Shown here piece by piece: positions 1 through 5,436 of a DNA stretch of 5,436 nt (position 1 is its first letter; the number at the start of each line of letters is the position of its first letter). The stretch is from an uncultured Planctomycetaceae bacterium (lineage in GTDB: Bacteria > Planctomycetota > Planctomycetia > Pirellulales > Lacipirellulaceae). The stretch spans positions 1 through 5,436 of the forward strand of contig CALMBE010000680.1 of assembly GCA_937860165.1 (NCBI GenBank), given 5' to 3'. Under the pieces are notes generated by a model. That model made no database searches. It had not been told where the DNA came from and was given only the letters and a program-made list of their open reading frames with translations. The position numbers and the translations under genes are program-made.

Positions 1-64
1 CTCCGGAGGGTGATCACACTAGCCCGAAAGCTCGAACAAAAACCACAGGTCAAGGCAGGCTCCC

Positions 65-84
65 GTGGGGCCCCACACTTTTTT
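65..84 (+). terminator. Possible weak intrinsic terminator (palindrome plus T-run)
   Basis: GTGGGGCCCCAC (65-76) is a perfect 12-base palindrome, and six T residues follow at 79-84. As RNA it could form only a short stem (about four G-C-rich pairs with a tetraloop), which is weak for an intrinsic terminator. If real, it would end a + strand gene to the left of the window. It could equally be a protein-binding palindrome or chance. No upstream gene is visible to support the assignment. Confidence 0.25.
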
Positions 85-89
85 ATTAT

Positions 90-107
90 CCCTCCCCCCT
101 CCCCCCT
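90..107. repeat. C-rich homopolymer tract (G-rich on the minus strand)
   Basis: The top strand carries runs of three, six and six C residues separated by single T residues. The complementary strand therefore has three G-runs of three or more, one short of a canonical four-run, three-tetrad G-quadruplex. The tract also creates the proline-rich translation of the spurious forward frame over this stretch. No gene function is assigned. Confidence 0.5.
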
Positions 108-320
108 GTATCCTTCATCCTCCAATCTGTCTCCCCGCCGCGACACTCTTTCCGCGATTCGAATCCCCACCCGATTGCTTGCTAGCTTCTGGCTTGGTAT
201 CCTAACTTGTGACGGACCAACACCTTCGACTGGCACCTTGTCTGGCAAGTAATCCGGTAAAGCCCTTGTGGCACGCCGGTTGCGGATATTCTCTTCTGCC
301 TGCGTGTCCTTCTCTTTTTT

Positions 321-334
321 GGGGGGCTGGTGCG
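321..334 (+). promoter_or_regulatory. G-rich ribosome-binding region that supports the ATG at 335
   Basis: A run of six G residues (321-326) lies eight bases before the ATG at 335, about the right distance to pair with the anti-Shine-Dalgarno sequence, though it is not a clean AGGAGG. It supports starting the small exported protein at 335 rather than at the in-frame GTG at 209, which would bury the signal peptide behind 42 unrelated residues. Confidence 0.4.
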
Positions 335-772
335 ATGAAAAACATTCCGATGGGTTTGATTGGGTTGATCCTGGCCGGTGCGGTGGCGGCGTGTCTGTTT
401 TCCAGTCGGGTAAACGGGCAAGGTTACGCCCCCGCGAACGATCCTCTGGCCCGGTGGCGAGAAACGTCCCAGGGCATGAGCTCCAACGCCGCGCTGGCGT
501 TTTATCGCCTGCAATCGTCGTCCACGGTGCCCACACCGCTCCATCCTCGCTTCCAGTCGGGAGCCGGGGCCACGATTGCCCCCACTGGCAGAAACCCCGC
601 GCATGTGGCCTTGGTAAGCCCAGGGATGCCCGGCTCGATCTACTCCCGGCCCGTGATTAAACCCTTCACCGGTATCCGCCCCGAGCCAACAGTTTTTGAA
701 CGTTACTGGCCATTGATGCTCGAAGGCCGCGAAGACCCCAAGACGGGTGTCATCATCTGGTCGCTGCCGTAG
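335..772 (+). CDS. Small exported protein of unknown function, possible lipoprotein (145 aa)
   Basis: I do not recognise the family. The start is placed at the ATG at 335 because a typical export signal follows immediately: Met-Lys, then a hydrophobic stretch (about residues 5-22). Residues 17-20 read V-A-A-C, a loose lipobox that would make Cys20 the acylated residue; otherwise a signal peptidase I cut near residues 27-29 is possible. The mature part (about 30-145) is rich in Pro, Ser, Gly and Arg, probably mostly irregular, with no further membrane segment. It ends in an aromatic, more ordered-looking block (about 120-145) with FERYWPLMLEGRED and a final IIWSLP before TAG. G/C at third codon positions favours this frame over the overlapping ones. 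The gene is convergent to the toroid-protein operon and separated from it by a repeat. That it is a real gene is likely; its role is unknown. An envelope location is inferred from the signal sequence alone. Confidence 0.7.
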   Translation: MKNIPMGLIGLILAGAVAACLFSSRVNGQGYAPANDPLARWRETSQGMSSNAALAFYRLQSSSTVPTPLHPRFQSGAGATIAPTGRNPAHVALVSPGMPGSIYSRPVIKPFTGIRPEPTVFERYWPLMLEGREDPKTGVIIWSLP

Positions 773-778
773 GTTTTT

Positions 779-935
779 AGCGCAAAGGCGCCAAGGCACG
801 GAGTCGCAAAGGGGGGGGCTGGGGAGAATACCGTCGTTCCCGCGCAGGCGGGAATCCAGTCCTTCTTCCACTCCGAATTCCGCATTCTCCTCCTGCACTT
901 CCTTGCGTCTCCGCGACTTTACGCCTCTCTGCGTT
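779..935. repeat. Composite dispersed repeat with inverted arms, MITE-like, between convergent genes
   Basis: The left arm (779-812) and the reverse complement of the right arm (901-935) align over about 35 bases with roughly 26 matches. Both are built from short CGCAAAG / CGCAGAG / CGGAG words. They enclose 88 bases that contain a G-rich run (811-818), a REP-like hairpin (837-854) and an ATTCCGCATT-type stretch (868-877). From memory, the arm words (ACGCAGAGACGCAAAG-like) and the REP core are two common intergenic repeats of many bacterial genomes; here they sit nested. No transposase is present, and I could not define a target-site duplication. The element fills nearly the whole gap between two convergent genes, where it could help end transcription from both sides. 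Whether it ever moved as one unit is inference. Confidence 0.6.
837..854. repeat. REP-like palindrome (TTCCCGC / GCGGGAA hairpin)
   Basis: A perfect seven-base inverted repeat, TTCCCGC (837-843) and GCGGGAA (848-854), flanks a four-base loop, GCAG. With its flanks (CGTCG before, TCCAG after) it matches the widespread extragenic repeat usually read as CGTCATTCCCGCG...CGGGAATCCAG. A known by-product is a set of spurious peptides in overlapping frames, and all are seen here: FPRRRESS, DSRLRGNDG and WIPACAGTT. No T-run follows on either strand, so it is not a classic intrinsic terminator, although it could stabilise the 3' ends of both convergent transcripts. Confidence 0.8.
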
Positions 936-956
936 TAACTGTTCGACCCGACATTC

Positions 957-2135
957 CTACCGCTGAAAAATCGGGAGAAGTTGATTTGGCGATCCCAGCG
1001 CAATCACGGCGATCGCTGAGGTGTAAACCGTGCCGAAGGGCTGATCGCGGAAGAAATTTTCGGGCTGCCAAGCCCCCTGTTCATCCTGCCCCGAAAGCAG
1101 GGCCTCGACCGTGGGAGGAAAAAACTCGTTCCACGAATCGCCCCCCAGTTGGTACATCGCCTGGCAACAGGTCAACAGACCATAATGGTAGCGATCATCG
1201 TTGCGGTTGCCCTCGCTCAGGAGGCCTAGGCCGTTGTACTCGTGGAAACCGCTCTTGAGGATCCACTGCCCCGCCATGCGGGCTTCGGGTGTGTTGTGCA
1301 ACCCGGCATGGGCCAGGGCCAACACTCCTGCCCCGGCCATCCCTCGAGAGCACCGTTCTTCGGGGCCGCTCTTGTAGGAAAAGCTGTTCACATCGCGCCG
1401 AAAGCACCGCTTCACATAGCCAATTGCGCGGGTGATGGGTTCTTCCGAAACGTCAAAACCAGCGTTTTTCGCCGACCGCAGAAACATAAGTTGCCAACCT
1501 GTGATCGAAAGATCGGAATCGCGGTCATCATCGTAGTCGTCGAGATAACGCCAACCACCCTCATCCTCGGGGTGTTCCTTCGGCCATTTCTGCATAGTAA
1601 GTGTGGCTTCCAGGGCCCGCTTGATTGCTGGCTCGAGCTCCTTGGCCCGCGACGTCCCGTTCATGGCGTAGGATTCGCACAAGGTTAGGCCAGCGATTGC
1701 GTGATTGTAGGGCACCGTGTAACCGACGTCGTGAACAATGTTCCGCGATAACTGGTCGCCACTAGGAGCCACTAAGGCAAAGAGTCCGCTGCGCTTTTGA
1801 TGAGCCAAAATATATTCGATCGCCCGGTCGAGATGTTGGCCATAATCCCCTTCTCCGGGAAGATGGCCATGCGATAGAAACGCCATCACACACAAACTGG
1901 TTACCCCCGGCTGGCAGTGCGGCATCGTCGGGAAGGAGCCATCTGGCTGCTGTTGGCTGGCTAGCCACTTGAGTCCCTTTTCAACCGCAGTGTCTACTTC
2001 CTGCCATTGCGTCTCGGTCAAAACTTCTTCCGGAGAATACACTGGCGACTCGGCAACAGCAGTTTGCCAATCACAGATTCCCCAAGACAGGAATGCACAG
2101 AGTGCGTATAGCTTCAATGGAATGGTAATTCTCAT
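957..2135 (-). CDS. Secreted alpha/alpha-toroid protein, squalene cyclase/prenyltransferase-repeat family (392 aa)
   Basis: Residue numbers count from a TTG at 2141; the preferred ATG at 2135 is residue 3. Residues 3-30 form a signal peptide: basic start, hydrophobic core, cleavage motif A-V-A before Glu31. The mature protein carries repeated QW-like motifs typical of the terpene cyclase/prenyltransferase fold: KGLKWLASQQQPDGSF (55-70), HQKRSGLF (114-121), GGWRY (195-199) and QDEQGAW (352-358). Other family-type stretches are DVGYTVPYNHAIAGLTL (138-154), DSDLSITGWQLMFLRS (208-223) and a C-terminal block with YTSAIAVIAL (373-382) ending in LPIFQR. At about 360 mature residues it is long enough for one toroid, against two in squalene-hopene cyclase (about 630 aa). 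The region equivalent to the catalytic DxDD appears to read D-S-D-L, so cyclase activity is doubtful; a binding or structural role outside the cytoplasm is equally possible. The gene follows the giant coiled-coil gene at 8 bases, so it is probably co-transcribed. The family is clear; substrate and function are unknown. Confidence 0.88.
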   Translation of the reverse strand: MRITIPLKLYALCAFLSWGICDWQTAVAESPVYSPEEVLTETQWQEVDTAVEKGLKWLASQQQPDGSFPTMPHCQPGVTSLCVMAFLSHGHLPGEGDYGQHLDRAIEYILAHQKRSGLFALVAPSGDQLSRNIVHDVGYTVPYNHAIAGLTLCESYAMNGTSRAKELEPAIKRALEATLTMQKWPKEHPEDEGGWRYLDDYDDDRDSDLSITGWQLMFLRSAKNAGFDVSEEPITRAIGYVKRCFRRDVNSFSYKSGPEERCSRGMAGAGVLALAHAGLHNTPEARMAGQWILKSGFHEYNGLGLLSEGNRNDDRYHYGLLTCCQAMYQLGGDSWNEFFPPTVEALLSGQDEQGAWQPENFFRDQPFGTVYTSAIAVIALGSPNQLLPIFQR

Positions 2136-2140
2136 GAGCA

Positions 2141-2155
2141 AGCTCAGTTCTTTCC
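2141..2155 (-). promoter_or_regulatory. Shine-Dalgarno-like site and alternative TTG start of the toroid-protein gene
   Basis: On the minus strand, GGAAAG (2155-2150) lies inside the last codons of the upstream gene. It is eight bases from a TTG at 2141 and fourteen from the ATG at 2135. The spacing favours TTG, while codon preference and the signal-peptide layout (Met-Arg start) favour ATG. Both give the same mature protein, differing only by two residues before the signal core. Because the site overlaps the upstream coding end, translation of the two genes may be coupled. Confidence 0.35.
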
Positions 2156-5100
2156 ATCTGAATTCTTCTCGGGTCGGCTCACTTGCTGAAAATACTGCTC
2201 AATGGCTCGCCGGTACCGCTCCGGTGGGGCCTTCTCGGCACCCTGATGCAAGTCGTCGCCAAGCTGCGACAACAGCACGTTCCATTCGACCGTCTCTTGG
2301 GCAATCTCCAGTGACTCGCCTGCCGAGGGATCCTCGATATCGGTCTCGTTCAGGGCCCGGGCAACCGCCTTGCGATATTGCCGTTCGAGCCGCCGCTGAC
2401 GTAACCGTTGTTGTTGTTTGAGCTGGTTCAAGAGCATCTGTCGGCCCCCCCCGCCGGTCATGAGGGCATTATCGCCTCCTGGACGAGAGAAGTCTCCCAT
2501 GATTTGCAGATTCGAGGGCCGCAACGGAATGCCCAGCAATTCTTCCAAAGGCAATTCCTGCTCGAGGGAAGCTAACAGTTCGTCGAGCGTTGGGTCATCG
2601 AGTAAACTGGCGATGGGATCCTGCACGGGGAGCTTGTCAAGCTCCTTAATTGCCAGTTGGATTAGCTCGTCATAATTCTTTCCGGCCTGTTCGATGGCTT
2701 CCACCGCGGATTTCTGACGAGCTATCGCCCGAGGGAATTGATTCCGCCTTAGCGCATAGACCGCAGACAATTGATTGGGAGCCGCCTGTTCGTCGAGCGC
2801 GGAGAGCAACTCCCGAGCCTTGAGGGCGATATTCTCGGGGATCTTCTGATCGACTCGTTGCAAGAGCCCTGCCATTTGTTGTTCCACACTGGCCAGTTTT
2901 CCTGCCAGATTGTCGGTCTCCATCGCCAGGCGATACTGCTGCACCTCGGCGGCATTTTGATATTTTCCCGCTTGGTGTTGCTTGAGACCACGCAGCCACT
3001 CGGAACTAAGGGCAATCAGATTCCGCGTGTCGAGCAAGCGATTCGCGGCAAAGACAGCCATCTCCGGTTGATCCTCCTGCAATCCCAGTTGCTGAAGCGA
3101 GACCTCCAGCTTGGTGAGTTGGCCGTGGAGCGTCTGGGCTCCCTCGGCAATCTGCTCCACGGAAATCTCCGCCGCGCTCGGGCCGACTTCGCCAACAGAC
3201 TCAGTGGGTTCAGCGGCCCGTTCCTCTGAGGAAACTTCCTCGGACTTCTTAAGCTCGGCTCGCTGATTTTGCTCGACATACTTCGCTGCATCGGCGCTGA
3301 GTTCTTCGGTCACCGAAGCAATCTCCTGGAGCAATCGCGCAGCTCCCTGAACTTCTTGACTGCTACTTTCTTCGGCCAGCGGCAGCCAAGTTTCAAACCG
3401 GTCCTGCAAGACAGCCGCGTCAACCGCCAAGTCCTCGGACATCTCTACATGTCTAGCCAAGAGCAATGCTTGTAAATCGGGGCGCGTTTCGTCATCGGCC
3501 TCCGACCAGGCAGTGACCTCGCGATTCAGCTCGCGTTGGCTTTCCAACATTTCTTCGAGTTCGTACCGCAATACATTTCGACGATTCTGCTGGGAATCAA
3601 GGAAACGTCGCAACAGGCGGGGATCCTCGGCCAAGATCTTCGCCAACTCGGCCCGCATATTGTTCCGCATTTCGAGAACTTCTTTAAGTCGTGCCAAGTA
3701 CTCTTCATCGAGATCGAATTCCACCCGCTTTCGCGAGTAGGGACTACTTTCGCCAGCGTTGTTATTCAGCAGTGCCATCGAGTTCTCGACAAACACCTGA
3801 TACATCTTTTTGACCTGCTCGATGGAGTCGGCCAAGGCGAACTCCTGTCGAGTGACTTCGAACCGCTCGCTCAGTTGAGCAAGCATCTCCCGCGCCCGCG
3901 TGGTGTGCTGCCACCCATCGCGGATAGCCCCCACGCGATTCTCACCTTCTGTCTGTAGTCCCTTCCAAAAATCGCGACGGGCTGGCTGGACGTGAACTTT
4001 CCCGATATTTGCTAACTGCAAACCCACAAACGCATAAGGGGTGCCGTGTGTCCGGTGTTTGAGTTCTTCAACAATTTCCAATCCCTGGGCAATCTCCTGA
4101 CCCGCCCGATCCAGATCGCGGCCATGGCTGGCCTGCCATTCACCCCCTGCATCGAGTGAATCAAGGATATTGCGCGCCAAAGTCTCGGCAGTTTCGAGAA
4201 GCTCATCGAGCTCCTGAATCTGTGGGGCAATCGACATTTCCAATTGCAGCCGTTCCTGGCCGGCGAAACTACCCGCCCATTCGTCGATCTTGAGCCGCAT
4301 CCGATTGCTCATCGATTCCTGCGGTTGAGGCACGTCTAACTCGAGTGGCGAACTGCCGTTGGGGGGAGGGGTACTACCGCCAGGAGAGGGGGGAGGCGAT
4401 TGTCCATTTTCAGACTTTGCCATTTCCTGCCCACTCTGATTCGCTTGCCGCGACTCAGAAGGCTGCGGAGACTTGCTCTGCGGAGATCCCTTGCTCGAAT
4501 TCCGAGTGTCCTGCGGTTTCGGCTGATTGGCCATTTGCTCCGCGCTGGGTTGAGGAGCGGTTGGGTCGCTCTCTGAATCCGGCGACTTTGAGGGCGATTG
4601 TGACTTTTGCGAATTCGCTCCCGGAGCTTGTCCCGATATTTGATTCGCTGCAAGTTTTTCATCAACTGATTCGCCACCCGGTGTCGCGGGAGGAGTTTTC
4701 CCAGTCTCATTGTTTGAAAGATTGAGTGACTGGCGATCGGTAGTAGTTTCTTGTTCGGGTGTATTTGGAGATTTGCCGGAAGGCGATTCATTGCCAGCCA
4801 AATCTGAAGTTTCGGCCTCCGAAGTCGAATTCTGTTCCGCATCAACGGCGGCATTTGTCGAATCCGGCTTTGGGGAGCTGGCTTTAGATGCAATATCTTT
4901 GAGACTTTCAGGCAAAGAATCCGCCAATGATTCGGCAATTGGCGAGGAAGGATCGGCGGGTTCGGCTGGTGTTTTAATATCGCCTTGGGAAGACTCCGAT
5001 GGAGGACTATTGGCCACGGCGGAGGTGTCCGAATTCTTATCTTCGGTGGACTCACCCAAGCCCTGTACAGGCGAATCGGCAGTTTCGCTTGGCGAAACCT

Positions 5101-5436
5101 CTGAGTCCTTGTCGGCAGGACCTTCGGTTGCCGCTTGCTCTGAGGCCAGTGCTTCAGAAGCTTCGGGGGCTTCGCGCGAAGGATCATCCTCAACAGGAAG
5201 ATTCTCGGCATTCGCCATCGACTCACTCTGTTTCGAGGAATTCAGGGTACTCTCGCCACCGACTGACGGACTAATAGCCGTCCCGCGACCTTCCCGCACC
5301 TTAACGGCAAAACTCAATTGGCCCCCGTTGGGCACATCGTATTTCGAGAGATCCAACTCCACGGTTGCCTTGACATCGGTCTTGCCGACTTGGTCACCCA
5401 AGGGAATAGCTATCCGATCGAGAATTCGCGGCTCGC
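2144..5436 (-). CDS. Giant coiled-coil protein with disordered segment, C-terminal part (5' end outside the window)
   Basis: The frame is open to the right edge. Codons upstream of the TTG at 5401 read E-P-R-I-L-D-R-I-A-I-P and join smoothly to the rest, so that TTG is internal and the true start lies outside; at least 1096 residues are visible. Numbering from the TTG: residues 1-40 look like the end of a beta-rich domain (alternating strands, KATVELDLSK and QLSFAVKVREG). Residues 41-364 are a disordered Ser/Pro/Glu/Gln/Asn-rich segment. Residues 365-710 are long amphipathic helices likely to form coiled coils; 711-745 are an acidic linker; 746-925 are helical again. A Gly-rich loop (964-986) is followed by a very basic helix (996-1016, QQQRLRQRRLERQYRK). 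The end (1059-1075, PPERYRRAIEQYFQQVS) is followed by a polar tail. There is no cysteine in these residues and no membrane segment in the visible part. The layout resembles large planctomycete envelope proteins of the DUF4175-like type, whose N-terminal part often carries transmembrane helices; that is inference. It ends 8 bases before the toroid-protein ATG. Function is unknown, with a scaffold or envelope role guessed. Confidence 0.85.
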   Translation of the reverse strand, partial: EPRILDRIAIPLGDQVGKTDVKATVELDLSKYDVPNGGQLSFAVKVREGRGTAISPSVGGESTLNSSKQSESMANAENLPVEDDPSREAPEASEALASEQAATEGPADKDSEVSPSETADSPVQGLGESTEDKNSDTSAVANSPPSESSQGDIKTPAEPADPSSPIAESLADSLPESLKDIASKASSPKPDSTNAAVDAEQNSTSEAETSDLAGNESPSGKSPNTPEQETTTDRQSLNLSNNETGKTPPATPGGESVDEKLAANQISGQAPGANSQKSQSPSKSPDSESDPTAPQPSAEQMANQPKPQDTRNSSKGSPQSKSPQPSESRQANQSGQEMAKSENGQSPPPSPGGSTPPPNGSSPLELDVPQPQESMSNRMRLKIDEWAGSFAGQERLQLEMSIAPQIQELDELLETAETLARNILDSLDAGGEWQASHGRDLDRAGQEIAQGLEIVEELKHRTHGTPYAFVGLQLANIGKVHVQPARRDFWKGLQTEGENRVGAIRDGWQHTTRAREMLAQLSERFEVTRQEFALADSIEQVKKMYQVFVENSMALLNNNAGESSPYSRKRVEFDLDEEYLARLKEVLEMRNNMRAELAKILAEDPRLLRRFLDSQQNRRNVLRYELEEMLESQRELNREVTAWSEADDETRPDLQALLLARHVEMSEDLAVDAAVLQDRFETWLPLAEESSSQEVQGAARLLQEIASVTEELSADAAKYVEQNQRAELKKSEEVSSEERAAEPTESVGEVGPSAAEISVEQIAEGAQTLHGQLTKLEVSLQQLGLQEDQPEMAVFAANRLLDTRNLIALSSEWLRGLKQHQAGKYQNAAEVQQYRLAMETDNLAGKLASVEQQMAGLLQRVDQKIPENIALKARELLSALDEQAAPNQLSAVYALRRNQFPRAIARQKSAVEAIEQAGKNYDELIQLAIKELDKLPVQDPIASLLDDPTLDELLASLEQELPLEELLGIPLRPSNLQIMGDFSRPGGDNALMTGGGGRQMLLNQLKQQQRLRQRRLERQYRKAVARALNETDIEDPSAGESLEIAQETVEWNVLLSQLGDDLHQGAEKAPPERYRRAIEQYFQQVSRPEKNSDGKN
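4310..5281 (-). other. Encoded intrinsically disordered segment of the giant protein (324 residues)
   Basis: Residues 41-364 of the giant protein (counted from the TTG at 5401) contain no Cys, Phe, His, Trp or Tyr. They are dominated by Ser, Pro, Glu, Ala, Gln, Asn and Asp. The first half is strongly acidic; the second is richer in Pro, Gln, Lys and Ser, with short repeats such as SPSKSPDS and SKSPQPSES, and ends in two proline clusters (SPPPSPGG, STPPPNGSSP). Such segments are typically flexible, extended linkers. This one links the possible beta-rich domain to the coiled-coil region. The biased composition opens long frames on other strands (for example 4336-5226), which are artefacts. Confidence 0.75.
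4463..4495 (-). repeat. Short imperfect tandem duplication inside the disordered segment
   Basis: CTGCGGAGACTTGCT (4463-4477) is followed directly by CTGCGGAGATCCCTTGCT (4478-4495). They are the same unit apart from a three-base insertion, and encode adjacent S-K-G-S-P-Q and S-K-S-P-Q on the minus strand. The change keeps the frame. It is best read as a local slippage or duplication event by which the disordered segment grows or shrinks. Confidence 0.55.

Larger units (their letters stand above)
1..334. other. Intergenic/leader region without a convincing gene
   Basis: No reading frame here looks like a protein. The forward frame open from position 10 (GTG) to 252 is proline/serine low complexity driven by the C-rich tract, and a second forward frame is also open to about 185, so openness is not evidence of coding. 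The stretch holds a self-complementary octamer at the very edge (CTCCGGAG, 1-8), a palindrome followed by T residues (65-84), a C-rich tract (90-107) and a 10-base palindrome GATTCGAATC (156-165). A possible weak sigma70-like promoter for the 335 gene is TTGCTT (175-180) and TATCCT (199-204) with an 18-base spacer. It matches consensus at only 3 and 4 of 6 positions, so I do not list it separately. Confidence 0.6.

Noticed and set aside
150..180. Possible tRNA T-loop (GATTCGAATCCCC)
   Set aside because: The loop-like TTCGAAT is not flanked by complementary stem bases, and there is no acceptor stem, D-arm or anticodon arm at proper distances. It is a 10-base palindrome, not a tRNA.
10..252. 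80-residue forward frame starting with GTG
   Set aside because: It is low complexity and proline/serine-rich because of the C tract, has no ribosome-binding site, and competes with another equally open frame.
268..660. 130-residue forward frame overlapping the small exported gene
   Set aside because: Its Arg/Gly-rich composition and lack of any signal or domain mark it as a frame-shifted shadow of the 335-772 gene.
182..898. 238-residue minus-strand reading frame
   Set aside because: It crosses the REP-like repeat, giving the artefact peptide DSRLRGNDG, and lies antisense to the better-supported exported protein at 335-772. It has no recognisable domain, and its Arg/Gly/Pro-rich composition is typical of antisense shadows.
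1242..1688. 148-residue forward frame antisense to the toroid-protein gene
   Set aside because: It is antisense to a confidently recognised family protein, with no coherent motif of its own.
957..2135. Full squalene-hopene cyclase / hopanoid synthesis gene
   Set aside because: The protein is far shorter than the two-domain enzyme, carries an export signal, and appears to lack the complete DxDD motif in its usual setting. Only the fold family is supported.
4336..5226. 296-residue minus-strand frame within the giant gene
   Set aside because: It is an Arg/Pro/Leu-rich shadow of the Ser/Pro/Glu-rich disordered segment read one base off. Biased composition keeps stops away, and it has no domain-like features.
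4310..5281. CRISPR array or tandem-repeat locus suggested by repeated SP/SK words
   Set aside because: There are no direct repeats of 24-40 bases with regular unique spacers. The repetition is at amino-acid level with varied codons inside one open frame.

Overview
The window reads as a piece of a moderately GC-rich bacterial chromosome, most likely a planctomycete (Planctomycetota, probably Pirellulales-like). That placement is inference from protein style: a secreted single-domain protein of the squalene-cyclase/prenyltransferase fold directly behind a very long coiled-coil protein with a disordered Ser/Pro/Glu-rich segment is a pairing I associate with that phylum. There is no rRNA, tRNA or other phylogenetic marker to prove it.

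Layout. Positions 1-334 hold no convincing gene. They contain a short palindrome followed by a T-run, a C-rich tract, and the leader of the next gene. Positions 335-772 (+) encode a 145-residue exported protein, possibly a lipoprotein, of unknown function. Positions 773-956 lie between convergent genes and hold a composite dispersed repeat: two diverged inverted arms of the 'CGCAAAG/CGCAGAG' type enclose a REP-like hairpin. Positions 957-2135 (-) encode a signal-peptide-bearing alpha/alpha-toroid protein related to squalene-hopene cyclases and prenyltransferase repeats. Positions 2144-5436 (-) encode the C-terminal part (at least 1096 residues) of a giant protein. In order it has the tail of a possible beta-rich domain, a 324-residue disordered segment, and a long helical/coiled-coil region. 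Its reading frame runs off the right edge with no stop.

How the parts work together. The giant protein and the toroid protein form a transcription unit read right to left, with only 8 bases between the stop of the first and the preferred ATG of the second. They are probably co-expressed and may act together in the cell envelope. In related bacteria I would expect MoxR/DUF58/VWA-type genes further upstream, but those would lie outside the window. The small + strand gene is convergent to this unit, and the repeat between them may separate the two transcription units.

Limits. All family calls come from reading motifs by eye. No catalytic activity is claimed. I did not find a clearly new defence or mobile system. 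The best second-look items are the composite repeat, the altered DxDD region of the cyclase-like protein, the strongly biased disordered segment, and the orphan exported protein.
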